In this document: positions 44,072-52,832 of the stretch, one piece after another
Position numbering within the stretch: the stretch's first letter is position 1
Layout: each line of letters opens with the position of its first letter
Assembly (NCBI GenBank): GCA_028821605.1
Contig: JAPPFM010000002.1
Span: 186,001-250,000 of the forward strand
Length of the DNA stretch: 64,000 nt
Origin: Candidatus Poribacteria bacterium
Lineage (GTDB): Bacteria > Poribacteria > WGA-4E > WGA-3G
Direction: 5' to 3'
Made by a program: the position numbers and the translations under genes
Notes under the pieces: generated by a model
Told to the model about the DNA's origin: nothing
Database searches by the model: none
The model's input: the letters and a program-made list of their open reading frames with translations, nothing else

Positions 44072-45493
44072 ATGTCTCGTTCAATAAATAAGCGACCGAA
44101 TCTCGTTTATGTTTTCGCAGATCAACTCCGTTACCAGTCGTGTGGCTATGCTGGGGATACCCGCGCGCACACGCCAAATATTGATCGTTTTGCTACGGAG
44201 GGTGTGAATTTCTGTAACGCTGTCTCTGGAAGTCCGATGTGCGCGCCCTATCGCGCCTCGCTTTTCACTGGCAAATACGCCAGTAGCACCGGCATGGCGA
44301 TTAATGAACTCCGCATGAATCCGAATCATGACTGCTTCGGGCATGTTTTGCATCGCAACGGTTACCAGACAAGTTACATCGGAAAATGGCATCTGTGGGC
44401 GAATCAATTGGGGAGGCACAATGATCCCAAGAATTCCTACATTCCGCCGGGACAACATCGCCTCGGTTTCGATGGAGAGTGGTCGGCATACAATTTTCAT
44501 CACTTGTATTTTGACGCGTATTATCACAAGGATTCGCCTGAAAAGATCGTGCTTCCCGGATATGAACCGGACGGGCAGACCGATTTGGCAATTGATTACC
44601 TGAAACGGGCATCAACAGGAGACGACCCTTTCGCGCTTTTCCTCTCAATCGGGACACCGCACGATCCGTGGACCCAAGACAACGTTCCAACCGATGGTTA
44701 TGAGACGTTCCGAGACGTTGAGTTCCGGCTGCCACCAAACTATCGCGATGAGAACGATCCTTACGGCGATACGTGGGCAACTATGTCCCCCGCAGAACGT
44801 ACCGCGCTGCCTGAGTGGATGCGCGTCTATTATGCGATGACTGCGAATCTGGATCGGAATATTGGGCGGTTGCTGCAAGCCGTTGATGACCTTGGATTGC
44901 GCGACGATACAATTTTTGTTTTCACCTCCGATCACGGTGAGATGTTTGGTGCGCAGGGTCGTCGTGCGAAGAACATCTTTTATGAGGAAGCGGTGCGCGT
45001 TCCATTTCTGGTCCAGTGGCAAGGACAAGTTCCGGCTGGGCACGTTTCAGATGCTTGCTTGAACACGCCGGACATCATGCCGACGCTGCTGGCGATGATG
45101 GAGCTGCCAATTCCGAAAGATGTTGAGGGTGTAGATTTGAGTAACACTGCCTTTAATCAACCCACTGATGAACCGGATGCAGCGTTTATGCAGGGAATGG
45201 GATGTACTGCCAAATGGGAGGACGGTTATGAGTGGCGGGCACTGCGTACAAAGCAACATACATACGCTGTCCATCGTCCGGCCCGAAGTGAGAAACTTTT
45301 CGATAATATTGCTGACCCGTTCCAAACTCGTAGTCTGATTGATGGTCCGGAATCGACCGAACTCCGAGAACGGTTCCGAACGATGTTGCAGCAACGCATG
45401 GATGTGCTTAACGATACCTTTGAGACGTGTACGTGGTGTCGTGATAATTGGACCGAAGATCGGATTATCCTCCGTACAGCGACGTTAACCTAA
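44072..45493 (+). CDS. Sulfatase (Cys-type, CAPYR)
   Basis: The product is 473 residues from ATG at 44072, with TTGAGGGG 10 bases before it. The frame extends to 44012, but that part lacks a site. The modification motif is Cys57-Ala-Pro-Tyr-Arg61 (PMCAPYRASLFTG), a variant with Tyr for Ser at the fourth place. ADQLR at 16-20 and VFTSDHGEMFGAQG supply metal ligands. No export signal is evident. It is followed 49 bases later by a D-threonine aldolase-like gene. Confidence 0.88.
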   Translation: MSRSINKRPNLVYVFADQLRYQSCGYAGDTRAHTPNIDRFATEGVNFCNAVSGSPMCAPYRASLFTGKYASSTGMAINELRMNPNHDCFGHVLHRNGYQTSYIGKWHLWANQLGRHNDPKNSYIPPGQHRLGFDGEWSAYNFHHLYFDAYYHKDSPEKIVLPGYEPDGQTDLAIDYLKRASTGDDPFALFLSIGTPHDPWTQDNVPTDGYETFRDVEFRLPPNYRDENDPYGDTWATMSPAERTALPEWMRVYYAMTANLDRNIGRLLQAVDDLGLRDDTIFVFTSDHGEMFGAQGRRAKNIFYEEAVRVPFLVQWQGQVPAGHVSDACLNTPDIMPTLLAMMELPIPKDVEGVDLSNTAFNQPTDEPDAAFMQGMGCTAKWEDGYEWRALRTKQHTYAVHRPARSEKLFDNIADPFQTRSLIDGPESTELRERFRTMLQQRMDVLNDTFETCTWCRDNWTEDRIILRTATLT

Positions 45494-45542
45494 TTGTGCT
45501 AAAAAGTGACGGGTAATGTTTTAACACGGAAAGAGGTAAGCC

Positions 45543-46652
45543 ATGGATAAAAAATACCGTATTCAGAACGTTGAGACGATACCGAGTCCATCGCTGGTCG
45601 TCTATCTCGCACAGGTTCAATATAATATTGAGCATGCGATTGCTACTGTTGATGGGGATGTCTCAAAGCTCAGACCGCATGCGAAGACGCATAAAACCGC
45701 CGAGATTATCGCTATGGAGCGTGATGCTGGTATTCTCAAACACAAATGCGCGACGTTGCGGGAAGCAGAGATGCTGGCACAGAACGGTATAGCTGATATT
45801 CTGATTGCCTACCAGATGGTGGGACCCAACGTCAACCGTTTTGTTTCGCTACAGGAGAGGTATCTTGATGCTGATTTTAAGGTCGTTGTCGATCATCAAG
45901 AGGCAGTAACCGCGCTCTCTTCAGCAGCGGCGAAGTCCGGTTTGACCGTCAAAGTTATGCTGGATCTGGATGTAGGAATGAACCGCACAGGGATACCGGT
46001 CGGTGATGCTGCTGTAGATGTCTATGCGCAAATTGAAGCGGCGGACGGATTGCAACCGTGGGGACTGCACGTCTACGATGGGCATATCCACGATGAAGAC
46101 CTTGCGGAACGAAAAACGTCCTGTAGCAAGAGTCTCGCACAGGTAGAGGAGATGCAGGATAGGCTGGCTGCTAAAGGACTCGAAGTGCCGTTGATCGTGA
46201 TGGGTGGCACACCGACTTTCCCCATCTATGCGGAGACACCGGGTGTTGAGACATCGCCGGGGACGTTCATTTTTCATGATCACGGCTACACGACCCGCTA
46301 TCCTGATCTCGGTTTTACGCCTGCAGCTTTGCTCCTAAGCCGTATCATTAGTATTCCTACGCTGCATCGGATTACCCTTGATTTGGGACATAAAGCCATC
46401 GCTGCGGATCCTGATGGCGTGCGTGGTGTTGTTTTGAGTATTGATGATGCGGAGGTGAGCATGCAGCATGAGGAGCATTGGGCAATTAATGTTCCTGATA
46501 GTACCCCGATGCACATCGGACAGGAGATTTACGTTTGCCCGACACATATCTGCCCGTGTGTTGCGCTGCATCCGTTTTACTATCTCGTGGATACCGATGG
46601 GTATTGTCGGGGTACATGGGAGGTCACGGCACGCAATAGAAGTGCTGCGTAA
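45543..46652 (+). CDS. D-threonine aldolase-like PLP enzyme
   Basis: This 369-residue fold-III PLP enzyme of the alanine racemase type has the cofactor Lys48 in RPHAKTHK and VKVMLDLDVGMNRTGI on the barrel. The C-terminal metal site is VCPTHICPCVAL (Pro-x-His-x-Cys). These features match D-threonine aldolase/D-serine dehydratase (DSD1) proteins, which split or dehydrate D-3-hydroxyamino acids using PLP and a divalent metal. AGAGGTAAG precedes the ATG. The substrate is not defined. Confidence 0.88.
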   Translation: MDKKYRIQNVETIPSPSLVVYLAQVQYNIEHAIATVDGDVSKLRPHAKTHKTAEIIAMERDAGILKHKCATLREAEMLAQNGIADILIAYQMVGPNVNRFVSLQERYLDADFKVVVDHQEAVTALSSAAAKSGLTVKVMLDLDVGMNRTGIPVGDAAVDVYAQIEAADGLQPWGLHVYDGHIHDEDLAERKTSCSKSLAQVEEMQDRLAAKGLEVPLIVMGGTPTFPIYAETPGVETSPGTFIFHDHGYTTRYPDLGFTPAALLLSRIISIPTLHRITLDLGHKAIAADPDGVRGVVLSIDDAEVSMQHEEHWAINVPDSTPMHIGQEIYVCPTHICPCVALHPFYYLVDTDGYCRGTWEVTARNRSAA

Positions 46653-46681
46653 GATGTCTAAGGACAGCATTGCGGAGCAAA

Positions 46682-47209
46682 TCAGAGGTAACCAGAATCA
46701 CTCAGGATCTTTGCTAAATGATTTTTACCACTGCACTTCCCTCTCAAAACTAGCAAATTTTTCCCACGGAATCGTACTCTGAGTTGTTTTAGTCCTCTGG
46801 GATTGCTCCACTTAATGCCTCGGCCGTCGAACAGAACTGGACAGTATTCAGTCCGAGAAATACTCGTTGCTGAGGCAATGCTCTGGGCGAATTTCAGGCT
46901 ATTTTCTAATTGTTCGACAACATCAGATTCTTCAGCTTTGCCACTTTTAAGTTCAATTGGCACTGCTACGAGTCTTTTTTCTGTGTTAAGAAAAAAGAGA
47001 AGCCGATCACATCGCTTTTCCATCTTGTTTTGAAAATTAAATTCGTTTTCCACATGGACTATGATTCGTTTAGATGGAACGCCCTCCATATCCACGGTAC
47101 AACCTTCGCCGCTACAGGAGTTAATCAAATTATTTTTATTAATTTGTCTTTGAATTTCGTCAAAAACCTGACTCTCATTCACTGGTATTATCGCCTTCTG
47201 TTTCCTCAA
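46682..47209 (-). CDS. Nuclease-like protein paired with ATPase
   Basis: This 175-residue protein overlaps the end of the ATPase gene by 35 bases in the same direction. Its centre has Asp68 (KRCDRLLFFLN), then Glu86-Leu-Lys88 (VAVPIELKSGK) and a helix with Gln100 (VVEQLENSLKFAQ). That is the D-ExK-Q spacing of PD-(D/E)XK nucleases. The C-terminal part is basic (RVRFRGKNLLVLRGK). I infer a nuclease or nuclease-derived effector; there is no direct proof. The pairing with an AAA_15/OLD-type ATPase resembles two-gene antiphage systems. Confidence 0.6.
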   Translation of the reverse strand: MRKQKAIIPVNESQVFDEIQRQINKNNLINSCSGEGCTVDMEGVPSKRIIVHVENEFNFQNKMEKRCDRLLFFLNTEKRLVAVPIELKSGKAEESDVVEQLENSLKFAQSIASATSISRTEYCPVLFDGRGIKWSNPRGLKQLRVRFRGKNLLVLRGKCSGKNHLAKILSDSGYL

Positions 47210-48629
47210 TTTGATTATGGAGTCCGGCTGAGCGGTTATACAGATTTAGTGCTAATTCCTCATAATCTGGGGGCTCTATTCCGTCAATGTTCGTAAAGTG
47301 TAGTGGTTCCACCGGTTTTTCCTTGTAGAAATGCCATGCTCCGACTTCATCTGGTAATAGCCAACTCTCTGGTCTGTGAGGTTTCTTCCGCAATTCACCT
47401 TTTTCCTTGAGGACACCTTCGCGAATTAGATTTCCAATTTCCTTGAGCAGCCAGTCGCTATGCGTTGTTACTACCACGCGCACTCCAGCACGCACCAAAC
47501 GCGCTAAGGTAGCGGCGATTTCTGTCTGGGCACCCGGATGTAAATGTGCTTCGGGTTCTTCAATAATAAGTGTATCGCCAGGGCGGATGAGTCCTCGGAT
47601 AAACAGAACCAGAGGTGCGAGTTCGGATACCATTGACGAGGCTTGGCTTAGACGAATTTCTTCCTCCATCTCCCATGAATAGTAGAGGAATTCAGGATAT
47701 CCACTGGGTGAAGGCCTCCAAATAAGTTTTCCGTACAGAACACTGGATTCTAGTGCGTCAGCAATAACCATCATTTCACTATTAGGGTTTTTATCCGCTT
47801 TATAGAGGATAATCTTTTGCAAAAAGTCCGACATACCGCCTGGGAATAGCGGGACTTCGGCGGATCTCTCAAATCCTGCGCGGGTGGAACGCGCTACGAG
47901 AGAACTTGCAATTACCGTGTGGCTCTGCATGATACCACTTCGAGCGGCGGGTAAGTAGTAAATTTCCCCTGAGTTTTTGTTAAGTCTATTGAGGGATCTC
48001 AAGTAACTGTTCAATCCAAACCTTTCATCCGACCTCGGTTCGTCTCCAGAGGAAAGAGGCATATTTTGATCAACCGATGAATGGACGATGGTATCTGATT
48101 CGGTAACGGTCATTTTGAAGTCCCAAAATTTCTGATTTTCTTCGCTAACTTCCACTGAAATTGCCGTTTCATTGCGGATACCTCCCGTTGATTTCCTCAT
48201 ATCCGACGGAGAATTGATATCTAAGCAACTCTCAAGTTGATTGAGTAAAATCGGCGGATCCTTGATGTAAACTTGGACCTCATCGCGAAGTTCTTGGGGC
48301 AAATCTGAAAATTTGAACGGCTGTCCTTCTGTGTTTAGTTTTTTGAAGATTGGCAGACTTTCCTTTTGAGCCTCCGAGGGCTGATCGTCCCACACATACA
48401 CAATCTCACCAAGCAAATCTTGAATGAGATAATTAGGAAATCCTGAGAAACCATCAAAAGCCTTATGCAACGTATAAAGCAGCATGGAGAAATATGTTTT
48501 GCCAGTATTACTGGGACCGATAAACACCGTTAGTGGACGCAGGTCTATTGTAGCTTCGAAAATCGGACCGAAATTATGGACAGCAATTTCGACGTTCGGG
48601 TGCTGCTGTTTATCTCTAATTTTGTTCAT
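47175..48629 (-). CDS. AAA_15/OLD-type ATPase
   Basis: This 484-residue ABC/SMC-like ATPase has Walker A GPSNTGKT at 38-45. The signature region lies in the middle, where long inserted coil segments are present. Walker B with catalytic Glu is LIIEEPEAHLHP at 354-365, and VVVTTHSDWLL holds the H-loop. These motifs match OLD-family and AAA_15 ATPases that occur with nucleases in phage defence. The small nuclease-like gene follows with overlap. A promoter with TTGTGA and TATAAT lies upstream. Confidence 0.85.
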   Translation of the reverse strand: MNKIRDKQQHPNVEIAVHNFGPIFEATIDLRPLTVFIGPSNTGKTYFSMLLYTLHKAFDGFSGFPNYLIQDLLGEIVYVWDDQPSEAQKESLPIFKKLNTEGQPFKFSDLPQELRDEVQVYIKDPPILLNQLESCLDINSPSDMRKSTGGIRNETAISVEVSEENQKFWDFKMTVTESDTIVHSSVDQNMPLSSGDEPRSDERFGLNSYLRSLNRLNKNSGEIYYLPAARSGIMQSHTVIASSLVARSTRAGFERSAEVPLFPGGMSDFLQKIILYKADKNPNSEMMVIADALESSVLYGKLIWRPSPSGYPEFLYYSWEMEEEIRLSQASSMVSELAPLVLFIRGLIRPGDTLIIEEPEAHLHPGAQTEIAATLARLVRAGVRVVVTTHSDWLLKEIGNLIREGVLKEKGELRKKPHRPESWLLPDEVGAWHFYKEKPVEPLHFTNIDGIEPPDYEELALNLYNRSAGLHNQIEETEGDNTSE

Positions 48630-48683
48630 CGTCGTTTCTCTCAGTTCGCCATGCTGTTAGTGGTAAATTAAGGCTGAAAGTAA

Positions 48684-48712
48684 ATTATACCATGCAAAAC
48701 TTTAACTCACAA
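48684..48712 (-). promoter_or_regulatory. Promoter for the ATPase-nuclease pair
   Basis: On the minus strand, TTGTGA (48712-48707) and TATAAT (48689-48684) are 17 bases apart, about 55 bases before the start at 48629. Confidence 0.65.
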
Positions 48713-48748
48713 CGAAAAGTTCACTTTATAGAGTATAGCATATAATGC

Positions 48749-50701
48749 TCAGGGCCACGGAAAGAACGGTGCAGGAACGTTTGCTGCCCAACTGATGAGC
48801 GTCCACACAACCGCCATGCTAAATTCTCCGAAAACCATCCCTAAGAAAAATGGACGCAGTCGCTGATACTGCCGAATGCCGCTATAACGTAGGAGCGGTG
48901 TTTTGATACCCCACGCGATTAGCACCGGAAACCAGAACACGATAAGTGTCCACGAAGCCGATAATGCGTACCCAAGCGGGTGCAGGGGCCACCACCAATA
49001 TAGCATTCTCAAGATTACTAAGCCTGTTGTCACAAGCGCGCCAATCCCAAAAAAGAATCCCCCTGTCGTGCGAAGATCTGTCCCTAATCCTTCCATCGCT
49101 GCGACATTGTCCTGAAATGCCCAGAGCGGATTGCCGCGATAGGTATAACTATACATATAGTTGGCACCGTGGGTATAAGGAAGCCACAGATGGATCACCG
49201 CTGCACATAGGAATGCGAGTATACTGCCGAACGCGAACACACCCAACAACGAACGATAAGACATTCCCACCCGATCCCTAATTTTCAACCCATCTAAGAA
49301 ACCTGTGAGGATTAATCCGCGCTGATCGCGGGTGAAGATTGCATCAAGAAAAGACAGCACGGTGAGACTCTGCGCACCCAATGCTGCTTTGGTTGAAATA
49401 AGTTGGTAGAGATCTAACGGTCGGAACGATGTTTCCGTCATTAGTAAGCCGCCTTCAGCGGTGCTACGCGCCATCACCACAGCGACAATGCAGATATAAA
49501 CCAGTATCTCGAACGCCGCAAAGCCTAAATTCAATCCTGCTGTGTAACACCACCCTATCGCGAGAATTATACTGATGATGAGTCCCCAAACCGCCGTGCG
49601 ATACGGTAAAAGTTCCTCTCGGTCATCGACTTGCGTCGCAGTGAACGCCCGACGAAACACTTGTCGGAAATGCGGAAATCCCATATAGATAAACGAAACC
49701 ACAAGTACCATGTAAGCACCCGCAACTTGGTAACCGATATAGAGTCTGGTTGGGTAGAGCGGCATCGTGCTTACTCGCCAACCAAATATCGCAGCGACAA
49801 CATCTTGAAACCGCGTGAGTAGAAAGAAGAACCATAAACTGAAAAGGAGTTGGGTGGGGAGTAGATAGAAAAACCCTACTGCCGCGAAGGACAGGAAAAT
49901 GGGTGTGTAGACCATAGCGTTGAAGGGTCGTTCTGTGAAGTATTGATTGAGTATGTACCTCAGCGGGAGATTTGGAATTTGGGGCCAGATTTCATGAATT
50001 CCGTTTAATGTGAAAATAAAGGCAGGGAGCGCAAACCCCAGCCACATAAGACGGTTCCGAAGAAAGCCGCGTCCCTCGTGTACGAACTCAAGCGGTAGTG
50101 AGACCAGCGGAAAAGAGAGTTTCTCGTTTTCAATCCACTGTTTACGTAGGATTGCTGCTAAGCAGAGAAACGCCGTAAACACTAAAAAGACAAGCACACC
50201 CCAGACGAACAACGGTTCCACCCATGCTCGCCACGGCACTGTATCACCCGTCTGTATACCTTCATAGAAACTGGTAGCAATTGCCGCTTGTCCTTTCTGC
50301 TCTGGAGAGAATGGAATCAACCAAGGCTTTATGTGAGGGAAAAAGAGGGTGTCCCAACTGTTGGTCTCGTTGGTGAAATAGTTGACTGCGATCAGTGCAG
50401 GGATGAGTTTCTCCATGACACCGCGCGATGAAATCATTGATGCGATAAGCATCATGCAGTAAATGCACATCAATTCGCGAGGGGACAATCCGAACCGATC
50501 CTTCAGTTTTTCAAGCAACCGATTCCCTATTACGAGAAAGAAGAACAGCCCAATAACAGCAGGTGGCAGCTGTAAAAACCCGATTTGGATATAGGTAATT
50601 ACGAGTTCCGCATAGGAGACGATGCAACATATAGCAATGACGAAGCAGGTGCCGAGCAGGAGGGAACGCCCTGATAGACGATTTTCATTTGTAGGAAACA
50701 A
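48749..50701 (-). CDS. Large integral membrane protein, DUF6785-like
   Basis: This 650-residue protein has at least 14 hydrophobic helices over its full length. Conserved-looking segments include LSFPLVSLPLEFV, ARSTAEGGLLMTETSF and SYTYRGNPLWAFQ. The pattern resembles the DUF6785 family of planctomycetes and related phyla, which has distant likeness to oligopeptide or sugar carriers. No substrate can be named. It has its own promoter. Confidence 0.75.
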   Translation of the reverse strand: MFPTNENRLSGRSLLLGTCFVIAICCIVSYAELVITYIQIGFLQLPPAVIGLFFFLVIGNRLLEKLKDRFGLSPRELMCIYCMMLIASMISSRGVMEKLIPALIAVNYFTNETNSWDTLFFPHIKPWLIPFSPEQKGQAAIATSFYEGIQTGDTVPWRAWVEPLFVWGVLVFLVFTAFLCLAAILRKQWIENEKLSFPLVSLPLEFVHEGRGFLRNRLMWLGFALPAFIFTLNGIHEIWPQIPNLPLRYILNQYFTERPFNAMVYTPIFLSFAAVGFFYLLPTQLLFSLWFFFLLTRFQDVVAAIFGWRVSTMPLYPTRLYIGYQVAGAYMVLVVSFIYMGFPHFRQVFRRAFTATQVDDREELLPYRTAVWGLIISIILAIGWCYTAGLNLGFAAFEILVYICIVAVVMARSTAEGGLLMTETSFRPLDLYQLISTKAALGAQSLTVLSFLDAIFTRDQRGLILTGFLDGLKIRDRVGMSYRSLLGVFAFGSILAFLCAAVIHLWLPYTHGANYMYSYTYRGNPLWAFQDNVAAMEGLGTDLRTTGGFFFGIGALVTTGLVILRMLYWWWPLHPLGYALSASWTLIVFWFPVLIAWGIKTPLLRYSGIRQYQRLRPFFLGMVFGEFSMAVVWTLISWAANVPAPFFPWP

Positions 50702-50731
50702 TATCGCACTGTCCTGTCTGAGATTTGGGAG

Positions 50732-50760
50732 AGTTTATCATAATGTTTAAGAACTGTCAA
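50732..50760 (-). promoter_or_regulatory. Promoter for the membrane protein gene
   Basis: On the minus strand, TTGACA (50760-50755) and TAAACT (50737-50732) are 17 bases apart, 31 bases before the start at 50701. Confidence 0.65.
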
Positions 50761-50807
50761 ATGCAAATTGGCGGACGAGATTGCTGTGTCATGACAGGTT
50801 ACAACGG

Positions 50808-50835
50808 TTGTATATCAATAAAAAAATGATATAAT
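50808..50835 (+). promoter_or_regulatory. Promoter for the Maf region
   Basis: TTGTAT (50808-50813) and TATAAT (50830-50835) are 16 bases apart, followed by the ATG at 50880. It is divergent from the promoter at 50732. Confidence 0.65.
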
Positions 50836-50879
50836 GTTGTTTTTTGTAACCAATCCGTAAATGAGGCGTTATTCACAAT

Positions 50880-51188
50880 ATGAGTAATTCTGTTTTTTTA
50901 GGGACTGAAGCAATGCGAAATGGTTCACTTCAATCCTTTGCTAAGATTAATCCCCTTGTTGGGCTACCTCCCAAGACCTTGCGTTTATATAGCGTCTTAG
51001 GGGTTTTTAAAAAAGAATATTCCTCTAGCGAAAAGCCTGACTGGTTTCGCGTACCGGAAGCTGACCAGCGCCTTAAGAATATAGGGCTTTCTAAGAGGGG
51101 TATTGAAAGAGCATTCCAAGAACTGGTCCGTGTAGATTTGTTGCAAATCCACGAGGAGCAGGATGCACGGTGGTATAGCCTGAAATAG
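50880..51188 (+). CDS. Small winged-helix-like hypothetical protein
   Basis: This 102-residue protein has a C-terminal half (LKNIGLSKRGIERAFQELVRVDLLQIHEEQDARWYSL) that has a winged-helix look: a helix-turn-helix then a beta wing ending in WYSL. The N-terminal half is unassigned. It starts the run with Maf and is translated one base before it. A DNA-binding role is only inferred. Confidence 0.6.
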   Translation: MSNSVFLGTEAMRNGSLQSFAKINPLVGLPPKTLRLYSVLGVFKKEYSSSEKPDWFRVPEADQRLKNIGLSKRGIERAFQELVRVDLLQIHEEQDARWYSLK

Positions 51189-51189
51189 C

Positions 51190-51804
51190 ATGCAAACGCG
51201 CGCGTCTACTTTAAAAGTCCCGCGTCTGATTTTAGCCTCTGCGTCTCCCCGACGTGCCGCTCTACTATCGCAGATCGGACTAACATTTGAAGTCCGTCCG
51301 AGCGATGTTGTGGAGCCCCCACTTAATGTGTATTCAAACAAGTCCGCGAGTGAGATAACGCGCGAACTTGCTTTAATGAAGGCGAAGGCTGTCGCTCAGG
51401 ATTGCAACGATGGTGTGATTATTGGTGCGGATACCCTGGTATCGCTGGATGGAGAGCTTCTCGGTAAACCAGTTGATGATGCGGATGCCCTGACGATGTT
51501 GACACACCTTAGTGGTACCTGCCACAAAGTTGTGACTGGTGTGGCGTTAATTGACGCAGCAACGGGGCGGGACAGTGTCTGGTCGGAGACAACACAGGTT
51601 TATTTCCGAGAGTTGTCGAGGACCGAAATAACCGCCTATATTGCGAGTGGGGAAGCATCGGATAAGGCTGGGGCATACGGAATCCAAGGTCGGGGTGCTG
51701 CTTTCGTTCGGCGCATTGAGGGATGCTATTTTAATGTGGTTGGACTTCCGTTAGCGAGTCTTGTCGAACACCTATCGAACTTTCAATCCAATGTTGACAT
51801 CTAA
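51190..51804 (+). CDS. maf: Maf-family nucleotide pyrophosphatase
   Basis: This 204-residue protein has the family signature ASASPRRAALL near residues 16-26, VIIGADTLVSLDGELLGKP, and DKAGAYGIQGRGAAFV. Maf enzymes hydrolyse non-canonical or canonical NTPs (dTTP, UTP or modified nucleotides) and arrest septation when overproduced. Length and motifs are complete. Its stop overlaps the IolB-like gene's start by 14 bases. Confidence 0.93.
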   Translation: MQTRASTLKVPRLILASASPRRAALLSQIGLTFEVRPSDVVEPPLNVYSNKSASEITRELALMKAKAVAQDCNDGVIIGADTLVSLDGELLGKPVDDADALTMLTHLSGTCHKVVTGVALIDAATGRDSVWSETTQVYFRELSRTEITAYIASGEASDKAGAYGIQGRGAAFVRRIEGCYFNVVGLPLASLVEHLSNFQSNVDI

Positions 51805-52483
51805 GAATTACACGCCTACCGACGGTTACACCGAAATTGTGAAACCCGGCGAAATGGCCATCACAAAACTCCATTTCGGAATTCTTAATCTTATCCCGCA
51901 AGCAACCTTTTTTGACCATTCTGATGACACCGAAGTCGCTTTGATCGCGTTAGGTGGACACTGTACGTTGTTGGTGGGACATAACGGCAACAAGGCGAAC
52001 GGCGTTTTGGGTGAACGTTCGGATGTCTTTGATGGAGAGGCGTGTATAGGCTATATCCCACATCACACAACTTATGAGGTTCTTGCAGACGAAATCGGTG
52101 TTGAGATTGCGGTGTGCAAAGTGCCATCTCACTCAGAATCCGCAGCGGCTATTTTGGATGCTGGGGAGTCAATAGATGACAATGAGACGCACCTCAGAAT
52201 TTGGGAAAACACCTTATTGGATGAGATAGGTGATGCGCGCAGGATGCCTACGTGGGCAGAGGCGATCTGTCTCCAGAGGTTTCTTGATGGAGAGGGGAGT
52301 GCTATTTTTGAGATCACGCGTACCGAAGATGAGCGGCTCGCAGGTTCATCGTATAGCGAGGAAACGGTACGCGTGCGGTTGTGTAACAACGATGTGTTAG
52401 CAGTTCCAGAACAGCAGAACATCGTGTCACTAACATCTGAAGGGGTTGGCTACCAGTTGTGGATGCAATCGGATTGTCCCTGA
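51791..52483 (+). CDS. IolB-like cupin (5-deoxy-glucuronate isomerase family)
   Basis: The product is 230 residues from ATG at 51791. Pattern: YTEIVKPGEMAITKLHFGIL, VALIALGGHCTLLV, LGERSDVFDGEACIGYIP and VEIAVCKVPS. These match the N-terminal half of IolB, which isomerises 5-deoxy-glucuronate in inositol degradation. The C-terminal half is shorter and divergent from typical IolB (about 270 residues). No other iol genes are nearby. Function as an isomerase is plausible, not certain. Confidence 0.7.
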   Translation: MLTSKNYTPTDGYTEIVKPGEMAITKLHFGILNLIPQATFFDHSDDTEVALIALGGHCTLLVGHNGNKANGVLGERSDVFDGEACIGYIPHHTTYEVLADEIGVEIAVCKVPSHSESAAAILDAGESIDDNETHLRIWENTLLDEIGDARRMPTWAEAICLQRFLDGEGSAIFEITRTEDERLAGSSYSEETVRVRLCNNDVLAVPEQQNIVSLTSEGVGYQLWMQSDCP

Positions 52484-52508
52484 GTCTTGTTCGGGTCCTA
52501 CGTTGCTA

Positions 52509-52811
52509 TTACTCACCTTCGATAAGTTCGCCGCCCTTTTTGAGAAAGGCAACAGCACTCCGTGAGATTTGAACTTTTACCTCTTGGTTGTTCAATTCTC
52601 CGACAGCGATAAGAATAATGTCCTTATCGTTACTGAGTCCAAGGATTTTGCCGTGCAACCCGCCATTGGTTACAATTTCATCGCCTTTAGTCAGATTTTC
52701 CAGCATCGTCTGATGTCTTTTGCGTTTGGCTTGTTCGGGCCTAAATAGCAAAAAGTACATGATAGCACCCATCGCGATAAAAGGAATAAGTAAACCTGTT
52801 AGTGCTTCCAT
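52509..52811 (-). CDS. yajC: Preprotein translocase subunit YajC
   Basis: This 100-residue protein has one N-terminal membrane helix (about 7-23) and the family stretch LLFRPEQAKRKRHQTML, then VTNGGLHGKILG. YajC associates with SecDF near SecYEG. It is the last gene of the conserved block yebC-ruvC-ruvA-ruvB-queA-yajC, separated from queA by 21 bases. AGGAGAG precedes the ATG. Confidence 0.93.
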   Translation of the reverse strand: MEALTGLLIPFIAMGAIMYFLLFRPEQAKRKRHQTMLENLTKGDEIVTNGGLHGKILGLSNDKDIILIAVGELNNQEVKVQISRSAVAFLKKGGELIEGE

Positions 52812-52832
52812 GAAGTCTCTCCTTCTGTTTTT

